Shown in pieces: positions 26,778-35,518 of a stretch of 64,000 nt of DNA. Where the stretch lies: NCBI GenBank assembly GCA_002726205.1, contig PBSL01000043.1, forward strand, positions 33,815-97,814. Direction: 5' to 3'. This DNA is from Planctomycetaceae bacterium. GTDB lineage: Bacteria > Planctomycetota > Planctomycetia > Planctomycetales > Planctomycetaceae. The notes under the pieces were generated by a model that saw only the letters and a program-made list of their open reading frames with translations, did not search any database and had not been told where the DNA came from. Position numbers and translations under genes: made by a program. Within the stretch, counting starts at the first letter, position 1. Every line of letters starts with the position of its first letter.

Positions 26778-29252
26778 CTAGTGCCGCAGCAGGAACTCGT
26801 TGGAATTGATCAGCGCGTGCTGAATGTCGCGGAAGCCCTCGGCCCGGTCCTTGAAGCTCGCCACGTGCCCGGAGGACAGTTTGGCTTCCTTCGCCGTCGG
26901 CCGCCGTGACAACGTCGCCAGGAACAGCGTCTCGATGATCTCCGCCGAAGGACGATTTGCCGCCAGCAATCGACCCAGCCGACCCGTGGGAGCATCGAAC
27001 CGGTTCAGGATGTCGGCGTTGTTGATCAGGTGCACGACCTGGTTGAGCGTCGGGGCCGTCTCGCGGGCACAATCGCAACGGACGTCCCGGATCGGCTTGG
27101 TGAAGGACTTGAGGAAGTTGTGATCAACGGCCCCCTCGGCCAATTGCACGGCACGGGTTCCCAGCGGGTAACCCGGAAACTTCTCGGGAACACCGGTGGC
27201 CATCGAGATCGAATCCAGAATCTGTTCGGCGGTCAGCATCTGGACCCGCGCGGCGGTGACGTAACGACGGGGATCGGCGGCGTGGCGGGACTGCTTGACC
27301 GACCGCCCCGCCAGACGATAGGCCTGCGAGATGGTGATCGAACGAATCACCGGCTTGAAACGATGGCCCTGTCTGGCGAATTCCGACGCGAGGGCATCGA
27401 GCAACTTGGAATTCGACGGTGGGTTGCTCGCGCGAAAATCATCCACCGGCTCGACGATCCCCCGGCCGAAAATGTTCGACCAGATCCGGTTGACCGTCGA
27501 TCGGGCGAACCAGCGATTGTCGGGACGAGCCAGCCAATCGGCCAGCTGGACCCGGACATCCCCACCGGTGACCTGCTTGGCCTCCTGCCCGAACGCCGTC
27601 GGCTTCATCACCTCACCGGTCGCCGCGTGCTTGACCTGGCCGTCCCGTCCCACGTAGACGGTTTCGCGGTCGAGGCCGAAGACGCGGCCCTTGAGTTTCA
27701 CACGAGCGAAGAAGGCGGCCAGCCCGTAATAGTCGTCCTGGGTAATCGACTCGTAGGGATGGTTGTGACACTTGGCACACTGAATCCGCACGCCCAGGAA
27801 CAGCTGCGCCATGGACTCGGCGGCCTCCTCGGGTGTTCGGGAAATGCGGAAGAAGTTCGCCGCGGGATTCTCGATCGTGTTTCCCACGCTGGTCAACGTC
27901 TCGCGAGCCAGATCGGAAAACGAACGATCCTCGTCGAAAAACCGTACGAGGAACCGGTGCAGCTTGTGAACGCCTCGCTCGGTGATCAACTCGCGGTTGC
28001 CTCGCATGATGTCGGCCCACTTCATCGCCCAGAACTCGGCGAACTCCCGTCGTTGCAACAGGCCATCGACAAGCTTGATGTGCTTCTGTGGATCCTTCGA
28101 ATCCAGGTACGCCCGCGCCTCCTCGACGGTCGGCAACATGCCGAGGACGTCCAGGTAGACACGCCGGATGTAGACACCGTCGGAGGCCGTCGGTGCCGCC
28201 TTCAACTGCAACTGCCGTTGCTTGGAGAACACGAACCGGTCCACGTAGTTTTCCTCGGCCCGCTTCTCGGCGGTGAACGCCGGGTCCAGGCGAACATAGG
28301 TCAGGCGGACGCTGACCATCTCCCCGAGGTATCTCGACAGCACGGCCACCTCGGCCGTCTGCTGAAACTCGACCAGTCCGTCATCGCTGACCGACGAGGC
28401 CTCCGGATCACTGGTGGTGAAAACCGTCAGGTGCGTCACGTCGCGAACCGAGCCGTCGGCAAAATGGGCACGGGCAAGCAGTTGCAGTTGCGGCGACGAT
28501 GTGTGCAGGGACCGTGTCCCCGGCAGGATCTCCAGTCGAGCCACCGTCCCGGGCTTGTCACCGACACGGGTTCCCTCGACGATCCACTGCCTCAGCACGC
28601 CGTAGGCCGGTTCGGTGCCCCGGAACCGTCGTCCGCCCACGTGCGGCAGACGGTTGATGGCCTTCGTCAGTATCAGGCTCTCGTCAGGATTGCTCGGACT
28701 GGTTCGCCGCCCGAAGATCTCACGGGTCAGTGTCATCGCGTCCAGTTCCGGCTTGTACCCCCGCAGGCTCAGGCGGAAACCGTTTTTCCCCTGCGGCGAA
28801 CCGTGGCAGGCTCCCTGGTTGCAGCCGCCCCGCGACAGCGCGGCCATCACCTCGGTGTGAAAATCCACCGGATGGGGCCGGCCGAAGTCCCTGACCTGCA
28901 CCGTGACCGACTGTGTCCGCTCGCCAACGGTCACCTGCACGCGACTTTGCCCGTCGCCTCGCGGCGCAAGCCGACCATCGCCGGTCACGGCCACGACGGC
29001 AGGATTCTCGACCCGGTAGGCAGCAACTCGAGAGAGATCTCCGATCCGCTCGTCCGGATAACGACCCAGGACCGACAGGCGGGCCCTCGCGCGACGCCCC
29101 ACCAGGTCGATCTTGGCCGGTTGCACTTCCAACGACGCCGGTGCCACCACCACCGTCTTTTCCTCGGCCGAAACCCGCCCGGCAACCATCGCCAGGACCA
29201 GGCCAATTCCACAGAGCATCCGCAGGCCATTCTCGACGTGCCTGTTTGTCAT
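26778..29252 (-). CDS. DUF1549/DUF1553 protein with N-terminal Ig-like domain and CX4CH heme-like motif
   Basis: The 824-residue exported protein begins with a signal peptide (MLCGIGLVLAMVAGRVSA). A BIG_2-like Ig domain (~residues 20-115, LAPRGDGQSRVQVTVG) follows, and then a segment with GGCNQGACHGSPQGKNGF, a CX4CH motif typical of PSCyt-type proteins. DUF1549 follows with CAKCHNHPYESITQDDYYGL, a standard CXXCH heme site. DUF1553 closes the protein (STVNRIWSNIFGRGIVEPVD, ending SNEFLLRH). ATG 29252 has AGGAG upstream and was preferred over a longer start at 29312. It is the second gene of a unit with the PPC-domain protein, 72 bases downstream of it. Confidence 0.9.
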   Translation of the reverse strand: MTNRHVENGLRMLCGIGLVLAMVAGRVSAEEKTVVVAPASLEVQPAKIDLVGRRARARLSVLGRYPDERIGDLSRVAAYRVENPAVVAVTGDGRLAPRGDGQSRVQVTVGERTQSVTVQVRDFGRPHPVDFHTEVMAALSRGGCNQGACHGSPQGKNGFRLSLRGYKPELDAMTLTREIFGRRTSPSNPDESLILTKAINRLPHVGGRRFRGTEPAYGVLRQWIVEGTRVGDKPGTVARLEILPGTRSLHTSSPQLQLLARAHFADGSVRDVTHLTVFTTSDPEASSVSDDGLVEFQQTAEVAVLSRYLGEMVSVRLTYVRLDPAFTAEKRAEENYVDRFVFSKQRQLQLKAAPTASDGVYIRRVYLDVLGMLPTVEEARAYLDSKDPQKHIKLVDGLLQRREFAEFWAMKWADIMRGNRELITERGVHKLHRFLVRFFDEDRSFSDLARETLTSVGNTIENPAANFFRISRTPEEAAESMAQLFLGVRIQCAKCHNHPYESITQDDYYGLAAFFARVKLKGRVFGLDRETVYVGRDGQVKHAATGEVMKPTAFGQEAKQVTGGDVRVQLADWLARPDNRWFARSTVNRIWSNIFGRGIVEPVDDFRASNPPSNSKLLDALASEFARQGHRFKPVIRSITISQAYRLAGRSVKQSRHAADPRRYVTAARVQMLTAEQILDSISMATGVPEKFPGYPLGTRAVQLAEGAVDHNFLKSFTKPIRDVRCDCARETAPTLNQVVHLINNADILNRFDAPTGRLGRLLAANRPSAEIIETLFLATLSRRPTAKEAKLSSGHVASFKDRAEGFRDIQHALINSNEFLLRH

Positions 29253-29324
29253 CTCAGCGTCTCTCCTGTTGGCCATCACGTGTCGGCCGGGTTGTGTTCC
29301 GTTCCGATGCAATCCGGGATACCG

Positions 29325-31697
29325 TCACTTCTTCGCCGCCGTCACCACGACCTCGAAACCTTCGCCACCGGCCGACTCCTGGAACCGTTCGACACGGGCG
29401 ATCCCCGAAAGCGACACCTTGTAGGTCCCGGGTTTCAGATCCGCCGCCGCCTTCAGCTTGATCTCGATCTCCTCGACGCCCTCGGGCACCGTCACCGTGC
29501 CGGGCATCTCCAGTCCCTTGACCTGGCCGATCGAGAGCATGACCGGGCCGTCGAAGGGGGCCAACCGGTTCGGTCGGAGCTTGACCCCGATCGCCGATCC
29601 CGCGGCCAGGCTGACCTGCTTGCGAACCGGACCCGGTCGAAAGGCAATCACGATTTCCAGGTCGAACGTCCTCGTCAGCGACAACTCGCGACCGTCCTGC
29701 ACCACGGTTCCCGTCAGCGCCACGCGTTGCCGCTGTGTCTTGGTATTCACATATGACTGAAATTTCCCGGTGGCTACCGGTTTTTTGACGGTCGCCTCGT
29801 CGAACTCCGAGGAAACGCGGGGCTTGCGGAGGCGATCCTGTTCGAGTTCGCCGCCGCGGGCAACGAACCGGATCGGACTCTCAAATCCCGCCACGCGGGT
29901 GGTTTTGACCTGGAAGCTCGTCGTCTGGTACCGCGGCAGGGTGACCAGCGGCTTGACGACTTCGAAGTCAAACGGCGAGGCGGGCAACACGAGCAGAGCG
30001 ATCCGCTCGGTCAGGCTCGGCGGCAACCGCCTCTGATCCTCGCGGAGTTCAAATGGCTCGCCGTGCGGTCCCTGGCCGGTCGGAACCCGATCGATCAGGG
30101 GGCGCGTCGAGGCCAGCGCCGTGATCTCGGCATTCGACTTCAAGACCGCCTGGACCTGCAGCGTGTAGAAACCCGCTGGAGTCGAGGCGTCGCAGAACAG
30201 GTAGTTGTCGATCTCGCCGGCCCCCTTCACTTCACCGATCTTCATGCTGACGCCCTTGGGAGCGCCCAGGAGTTTCAGTGTCACGTCGCCCTTGACGGCC
30301 GTTTGTCCCAGCGACAACGGCAGCGGCTGCCGCGTTCCCTGCGGCAGGGCGATCCGGGTCACACCCGAGGACAGCGACAGGCTGGGGGGCCGTGGCTGAA
30401 ATCGGATCGCGTAGGCAAATTCGGGGCCACCCCAGTTGACCAGTTCACCAACGACGAGCGTGTAGTCGCCGTCGGCGGGAGGTGAAATGTTCATGCGGGC
30501 CTCGTCTCGACCCGAGTCGTCAGCCCGCGAGACTTCCTTGCCGGCGGCATCCAGCAACACCAGTTCGATGTCGGCCGGCGAACCGATCGTGTGCGTTTCG
30601 GCCGCCAGTTGGTAGAGCAGACCCTTCTTGAGCGTCACGCGGAAATGGTCCAGGTCGCCCGGCTTGCCGAGCACGCCGTGCAACACACCCGGAACCGTCG
30701 CCGCGCGGGCCTGCTGGGGCTTGTCGTTGGGTTCGGTCTCGACGGTGCCGGCCAACCGGCTGATCCGCAGCGGCAACCAGGCCGAAAGGTCGTCGCCGGG
30801 CCGCTTCAACGCGTACATCAATGAACCGGCAATCCCCTCGCCGGCCGTCACGCGGCCCAGGCCGGGGTTTTTCAGGATCCCCAGTTGAGGAAACGTCAGC
30901 GTCGTGGCCACGCCGGGCACGACGGTGGCCGGAACGGCCACACGCGCCGCCGGAAAACGACCCATCCGCAACACGTACCCCCAGTGCTGGGAACCCCGGA
31001 AACGCGAATCCCGGACCTCGACGCTGAAGCGACCGGCGGTGGGAAACTTGTGAGTGAACCGGAGATCGAAGAACAGGCCGACATCGTTGTCCTTCTCGAC
31101 GAGAACCCGACCGTCGGCATCGCGGATCGTCACCAGCGGATCGATTCCCTTCCCCAGCCGGCTGCCGACCACCTCGAATGTCACTTCCTGGCCAGCCTTC
31201 GCGTCGAAAGCGAACAGGTCGACATCCTCAGCCGTGCAGGTGCCGTCGATGGCCACCGGCAATTCGACAACCTGGGGAGCCCGCAACGGTGAGGTCCCCT
31301 TCGGGACCTGCATCTCCTCCTCGGGAACCGTCGCGATCTCATCCACCAGGAAAATGTGAGCATTGGAAAGTCCGCTCTCGGTCGCCAACCGCAGCCCGTG
31401 GAAACCCAGCGGCGTTTCCGGGGCCACCTTCACGTCAAAGACCGCACGCCCCGACTCGCTGACCCCCACCCGGGTCGCCTGCACACGATCACCGGGCGTC
31501 GATGTCCACAATCCGGTCGCGAATTGCAGCCGGCTGCCGTGGATCGTCACCCGGGTCACCTCGCCCCGCACCACCGACGCCGGCTCGACTCGCTCGACGT
31601 AGGACTGGGCAAAACAGGGTGATGTGCCTGGACCGAGCAGGCCGACGATGAGGAAAGAGGCGAGCAGAGAAAGACAGGGAGAAACTCGGCACAACAT
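29325..31697 (-). CDS. Exported protein with PPC (pre-peptidase C-terminal) domains
   Basis: This 790-residue protein has a signal peptide (LLASFLIVGLLGPGTSPCFAQ) followed by an IPT/TIG-like strand region (VERVEPASVVRGEVTRVTI). Two or more PPC-type beta-sandwiches follow: VDLFAFDAKAGQEVTFEVVG, then ETEPNDKPQQARA and GDLDHFRVTLKKG. The last third is beta-rich without a recognised family. Such proteins are commonly paired with DUF1549/1553 proteins in planctomycetes, as here. The start ATG 31697 is supported by a strong promoter at 31747-31775, which excludes the longer frame starting at 31775. It probably acts at the cell surface in substrate binding. Confidence 0.87.
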   Translation of the reverse strand: MLCRVSPCLSLLASFLIVGLLGPGTSPCFAQSYVERVEPASVVRGEVTRVTIHGSRLQFATGLWTSTPGDRVQATRVGVSESGRAVFDVKVAPETPLGFHGLRLATESGLSNAHIFLVDEIATVPEEEMQVPKGTSPLRAPQVVELPVAIDGTCTAEDVDLFAFDAKAGQEVTFEVVGSRLGKGIDPLVTIRDADGRVLVEKDNDVGLFFDLRFTHKFPTAGRFSVEVRDSRFRGSQHWGYVLRMGRFPAARVAVPATVVPGVATTLTFPQLGILKNPGLGRVTAGEGIAGSLMYALKRPGDDLSAWLPLRISRLAGTVETEPNDKPQQARAATVPGVLHGVLGKPGDLDHFRVTLKKGLLYQLAAETHTIGSPADIELVLLDAAGKEVSRADDSGRDEARMNISPPADGDYTLVVGELVNWGGPEFAYAIRFQPRPPSLSLSSGVTRIALPQGTRQPLPLSLGQTAVKGDVTLKLLGAPKGVSMKIGEVKGAGEIDNYLFCDASTPAGFYTLQVQAVLKSNAEITALASTRPLIDRVPTGQGPHGEPFELREDQRRLPPSLTERIALLVLPASPFDFEVVKPLVTLPRYQTTSFQVKTTRVAGFESPIRFVARGGELEQDRLRKPRVSSEFDEATVKKPVATGKFQSYVNTKTQRQRVALTGTVVQDGRELSLTRTFDLEIVIAFRPGPVRKQVSLAAGSAIGVKLRPNRLAPFDGPVMLSIGQVKGLEMPGTVTVPEGVEEIEIKLKAAADLKPGTYKVSLSGIARVERFQESAGGEGFEVVVTAAKK

Positions 31698-31746
31698 GAT
31701 CGTTTCGTCCGTTGGGGTCTTGGGACAACGGGGCCACCAGGGAGCC

Positions 31747-31775
31747 ATTCTCGAGAACGCATCGGCGTTTGTCAA
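31747..31775 (-). promoter_or_regulatory. Sigma70-type promoter for the PPC/DUF1549 unit
   Basis: A perfect -35 box TTGACA (31775-31770) is 17 bases from GAGAAT (31752-31747) on the minus strand. Predicted transcription starts near 31740, 43 bases before ATG 31697. Confidence 0.65.
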
Positions 31776-31781
31776 TTTGTG

Positions 31782-31810
31782 TTGAGGCTCCGGCCGTGTT
31801 CCAGTATCCT
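31782..31810 (+). promoter_or_regulatory. Sigma70-type promoter for the divergent DUF1501 gene
   Basis: TTGAGG (31782-31787) and TATCCT (31805-31810) are spaced by 17 bases, each matching four of six consensus positions. Its -35 box lies only six bases from the -35 box of the opposite promoter. Confidence 0.5.
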
Positions 31811-31879
31811 GATCAGTTGGACGTCTCCGGCCCGATGATTGGCAACTTCAGGCCGCAACCGGCGGCAAGGTGGTAAACG

Positions 31880-33295
31880 ATGCTCGAGATTCATGGACCG
31901 GCGCCCCGGTTGTGTGACGGAACGACGCGGCGCGACGCGTTGAAGATCGGCAGCCTGGGTGTGACCGGACTGACGCTGCCCTCACTGATGAGCCTCTCGC
32001 AGGCCTCGGCAGCCGCCAGGGCCAAGAAGGAATCGAGTCACTCGGCCAGTTTCGGCAAGGCCAAGAACTGCATCGTCCTGTTTCTTTCCGGCGGTGCCTC
32101 GCAGCACGACACGTTTGATCCCAAGCCCGATCAGCCGGCCGAAATTCGTGGCGAGTTCAGCCCGATCAACACGTCGCTGCCGGGTCTGACGATCAGCGAG
32201 CACCTGCCCCGGACATCGAAATGGATGGACCGGGTCGCGTTGATCCGGTCGATGACCCACGACTCTCCCGGTCACGCCGGCGGTGGCTACTACATGTTCA
32301 CGGGGTACAAGTACCCCCGCGGTGAAGGGGAAGCGAATTTCATGGGTCGCGACGAGGCTCCGCACATCGGCGCGGTCGTCTCGCAGGTCGCCCCCGGCCC
32401 TGGCCCGATGGTTCCCTTCTGCATCGTTCCCCGTCGCCTGGACGCCGGCAGTGGTCGCCGGGCGGGACAGTGGGGAGGCTCGCTGGGCGCGAAGTACGAT
32501 CCGCTGCAGACCGGCGGCAACCCCAATGAAGACAACTTCAAGCTCGAGCACCTGCCGCTGATCGCCAACCGGCCGGCCGCGGTGATCCAGCGACGCAAGC
32601 GACTGGTTGACCAGTTCAACAGCCAGGTCGATTACCTGCAGGACAATCCCCTGGCCCGAACGATCAGCCAGAACCAGAGCAAGGCGTTGGATGTCATCAC
32701 GTCGCAGTCCGTCCGGCGGGCCGTCGATCTCTCGACTGCCGACAAGCAAGTCCGCCGGCAGTACGGCCGGAATCTCTTCGGCCAGTCAGTCCTCCTGGGC
32801 AAGCGGTTGCTGGAGGCCGGCACCCGACTGGTACAGGTCAGCTGGCTGCGAACCCAGGGTCAGATGGGTTATGCCTGGGACAGTCACTGGAACAATTTCC
32901 AGGCTCTTCGCGAGGACCTGATTCCTCCAATGGACGTCGCCTTCACGGCGTTGATGGAAGACCTGGAGCGGGAGGGGCGACTTGACGAGACGCTGGTGGT
33001 TGTCACCGGAGAATTCGGTCGAACGCCCAACGTCACCCTCAAAACCGCCGGCCGCGAGCACTGGTCGAACGTGTTCAGTGTCGTCCTGGCCGGAGCCGGC
33101 ATCCGCGGTGGCCAGGTCTATGGAGCCTCGGACAAGATCGGCGGCTTCCCCGGTGACCGCCCGGTCACGCCCGGCGACCTGACCGCGACCATCTATCATT
33201 GCCTGGGAATCGACCCGCAGACAGAGATCATCGACCAGACCGGCAAGCCGTTCTTCCTGTCCAGTGGTTCCCCGATCGCCGAGATCATCGGTTAG
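31880..33295 (+). CDS. DUF1501 exported protein
   Basis: This 471-residue protein has a twin-arginine-like leader (TTRRDALKIGSLGVTGLTLP) and a complete DUF1501 domain: CIVLFLSGGASQHDTFDPKP, HAGGGYYMFTGYKYPRG, ETLVVVTGEFGRTPNV, REHWSNVFSVVLAGAGIRGG and DLTATIYHCLGIDP. These are the metal-site type motifs of the alkaline phosphatase/sulfatase superfamily. It is divergently transcribed from the PPC/DUF1549 unit, with closely spaced promoters, so the three genes are likely co-regulated. An AAGGTGG site precedes ATG 31880. A terminator follows. Confidence 0.92.
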   Translation: MLEIHGPAPRLCDGTTRRDALKIGSLGVTGLTLPSLMSLSQASAAARAKKESSHSASFGKAKNCIVLFLSGGASQHDTFDPKPDQPAEIRGEFSPINTSLPGLTISEHLPRTSKWMDRVALIRSMTHDSPGHAGGGYYMFTGYKYPRGEGEANFMGRDEAPHIGAVVSQVAPGPGPMVPFCIVPRRLDAGSGRRAGQWGGSLGAKYDPLQTGGNPNEDNFKLEHLPLIANRPAAVIQRRKRLVDQFNSQVDYLQDNPLARTISQNQSKALDVITSQSVRRAVDLSTADKQVRRQYGRNLFGQSVLLGKRLLEAGTRLVQVSWLRTQGQMGYAWDSHWNNFQALREDLIPPMDVAFTALMEDLEREGRLDETLVVVTGEFGRTPNVTLKTAGREHWSNVFSVVLAGAGIRGGQVYGASDKIGGFPGDRPVTPGDLTATIYHCLGIDPQTEIIDQTGKPFFLSSGSPIAEIIG

Positions 33296-33326
33296 CCGGT
33301 CCCGGGCCACACCCGGAACCCGTCGA

Positions 33327-33355
33327 GGGCCGCCATCGCAGGCGGCCCCCTTCTT
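33327..33355 (+). terminator. Terminator after the DUF1501 gene
   Basis: GGGCCGCC (33327-33334) pairs with GGCGGCCC (33341-33348) around the loop ATCGCA, followed by the pyrimidine-rich CCTTCTT. The U-tract is imperfect, so strength is uncertain. Confidence 0.6.
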
Positions 33356-33412
33356 GTCCCCCCCGTCCCCCGGAATCCCGGGGCGGGATCATCGCATGTC
33401 AACGGCAACTCC

Positions 33413-34663
33413 ATGTCCGTTCTGCTCCTGGCCACGCTCGACACGAAGGGAACCGAAACAGCGTTCCTGCGTGACCGCTTGGTCGAGCTGGGAGTCGACG
33501 TCCGTGTGGTCGATACCGGTTGCCTGGCCGCAGCGTCGATCGCCGCCGACATCAGCCGCGAGAAATTCTACTCGTTCAGCTCCACGCCGCTGACGAAACT
33601 GCAGGAGGCAGCCGACCGTGGTCAGGCGATCACCGCGGCAGCCGAGGCAGCCGGCGTACTGGCCGCGAGGGAACTGGCCGCCGGACGGTTGCTGGGGGTG
33701 ATCGGGATTGGCGGATCGGCGGGAACCACGATCGCCACGTCGGCGATGCGAGCACTGCCGCTGGGCGTGCCGAAGCTGATGGTCAGCACACTGGCCAGCG
33801 GGCAGGTACGGCCGTGGGTCGGCGACGCCGACGTGTTGATGCTCAATTCGGTCGTCGATATCGCTGGACTGAACCGAATCAGTCGCGGTGTCCTGGACAC
33901 TGCCGCCCGGGCCATGGCCGGCCTGGTGACCCTCGATCCGGCTCCCCCGGCGACGGACTCCCGCCCGATGGTCGCCGCCACGATGTTCGGTGTCACCACG
34001 CCGTGTGTCGAACGGGCCCGCCAGCGGCTCGAGGAGGCCGGTTACGAGGTTCTCGTCTTCCACGCCACCGGCAATGGCGGCCAGGCGATGGAGACATTGA
34101 TCGCCGAGGACTTCTTCAGCGGTGTGCTCGACATCACGACGACCGAACTGGCCGACGAACTCGTCGGCGGCATTCTCTCGGCCGGCCCCGATCGGCTGAC
34201 CGCCGCCGGCCGGGCCGGAATCCCTCAGGTGATCAGCGTCGGGGCAACCGACATGGTCAACTTCGGGACCCGAGACTCGGTTCCCGCCGAGTTCTCCGGG
34301 CGGTTGTTCTACGAGCACAATCCCACGGTGACGTTGATGAGGACGACGGTCGAAGAGAACCGGCGACTGGGCGAGGAGATCGGACAAAAGGCCGCCGCCG
34401 CCACGGGACCGACTGCCGTCGTGCTGCCGATGCTGGGCGTCTCGGCCATCGACCACCGGGGACAGCCCTTCGACGACCCCCGGGCCCGCACTGCGTTGTT
34501 CACCGCCCTGAACCGGCACTGTGGCGACGTGGAATTGATCGAGTCGGCTCACCACATCAACGACCCGGAGTTCGCCGATGCGGCGGCCGATCGGCTGGTC
34601 GCGTTGATGAACGCACCCGAGGACCAACGGCCCGGCGGAGTTGACCACGGCACCGGTTCCTGA
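33413..34663 (+). CDS. Tm-1-like ATP-binding domain protein (UPF0261)
   Basis: The 416-residue protein matches the UPF0261/Tm-1-like family throughout. It has [20 protein letters not shown] at the start, [20 protein letters not shown] and [20 protein letters not shown] in the first domain, and [20 protein letters not shown] and [16 protein letters not shown] in the second. In plants this domain forms the N-terminal part of the Tm-1 tobamovirus inhibitor and binds nucleotide; the bacterial role is not established. The next gene, 13 bases downstream, encodes the TIM-barrel domain that is fused to it in Tm-1, so the two products very likely act together. Confidence 0.93.
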   Translation: MSVLLLATLDTKGTETAFLRDRLVELGVDVRVVDTGCLAAASIAADISREKFYSFSSTPLTKLQEAADRGQAITAAAEAAGVLAARELAAGRLLGVIGIGGSAGTTIATSAMRALPLGVPKLMVSTLASGQVRPWVGDADVLMLNSVVDIAGLNRISRGVLDTAARAMAGLVTLDPAPPATDSRPMVAATMFGVTTPCVERARQRLEEAGYEVLVFHATGNGGQAMETLIAEDFFSGVLDITTTELADELVGGILSAGPDRLTAAGRAGIPQVISVGATDMVNFGTRDSVPAEFSGRLFYEHNPTVTLMRTTVEENRRLGEEIGQKAAAATGPTAVVLPMLGVSAIDHRGQPFDDPRARTALFTALNRHCGDVELIESAHHINDPEFADAAADRLVALMNAPEDQRPGGVDHGTGS

Positions 34664-34676
34664 CAACTTCTGGACC

Positions 34677-35507
34677 ATGACTGTTTTTTCCCGCCAGGAC
34701 ATTCTCGACCGCCTGCAGGCGAAGGTGACGGCCGGAGAGCCGATCATCGGTGGTGGAGCCGGTACGGGTTTGAGTGCCAAGCTCGAGCAGGCTGGCGGAA
34801 TCGACCTGATCGTGATCTACAACTCCGGCCGTTTCCGGATGGCCGGCCGTGGCTCACTGGCCGGGCTGATGCCCTACGGTGACGCCAACGCGATCGTGAT
34901 GGAGATGGCGCAGGAGGTCCTTCCGGTCGCGGCCGAGACACCGGTGCTGGCCGGTGTCTGCGGCACCGATCCCTTCCGGTTGATGCCCATCTTTCTCGAC
35001 CAGGTCGCTGCCGCCGGGTTCTCCGGTGTCCAGAACTTCCCCACTGTCGGACTCTTCGACGGCACGATCCGCACCGGGCTCGAGGAAACCGGGATGGGCT
35101 ACGGACTTGAAGTCGACATGATCCGGCTGGCCCGCGAACGGGACCTGTTGACGACGCCCTACTGTTTCAATCCCGACGAGGCGACTGCAATGGCCCAGGC
35201 GGGGGCCGACATCTTGATCCCTCACATGGGCCTGACCACCAAGGGCCTGATCGGTGCCAGCTCGGCGATCACGCTCGAGGAGGCCGCCGACCGCGTGCAG
35301 GCCATGCACGACGCCGCCCGGCGGATCAATCCCTCGATTCTCGTACTCTGCCACGGCGGCCCGATCGCCGAACCGGCTGATGCACAGTTCATCCTCGACC
35401 ACACCGAGGGCGTCGTCGGTTTCTATGGGGCCAGCAGCATGGAACGGTTACCGGTCGAGCCGGCCATCACCGACCGGATCGGCGAATTCACCCGGCTCAA
35501 GATCTAG
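34677..35507 (+). CDS. PEP-hydrolase-like TIM-barrel protein (Tm-1 C-terminal domain type)
   Basis: This 276-residue protein is a TIM-barrel of the phosphoenolpyruvate hydrolase-like family. The N-terminus [20 protein letters not shown] is followed by [48 protein letters not shown] and [21 protein letters not shown] 34677 was chosen; a TTG at 34641 would overlap the upstream gene. The partner gene encodes the UPF0261 domain, and the pair equals the two halves of plant Tm-1. The natural substrate is unknown. It is followed 11 bases later by a gamma-glutamyltransferase gene, probably in the same transcript. Confidence 0.9.
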   Translation: MTVFSRQDILDRLQAKVTAGEPIIGGGAGTGLSAKLEQAGGIDLIVIYNSGRFRMAGRGSLAGLMPYGDANAIVMEMAQEVLPVAAETPVLAGVCGTDPFRLMPIFLDQVAAAGFSGVQNFPTVGLFDGTIRTGLEETGMGYGLEVDMIRLARERDLLTTPYCFNPDEATAMAQAGADILIPHMGLTTKGLIGASSAITLEEAADRVQAMHDAARRINPSILVLCHGGPIAEPADAQFILDHTEGVVGFYGASSMERLPVEPAITDRIGEFTRLKI

Positions 35508-35518
35508 GCCACCCCGCC

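Noticed and set aside
27030..29756. A 908-codon open frame antisense to the DUF1549/1553 gene
   Set aside because: Long antisense frames are expected in GC-rich coding DNA; the translation has no domain, and the opposite strand encodes clear heme and DUF motifs.
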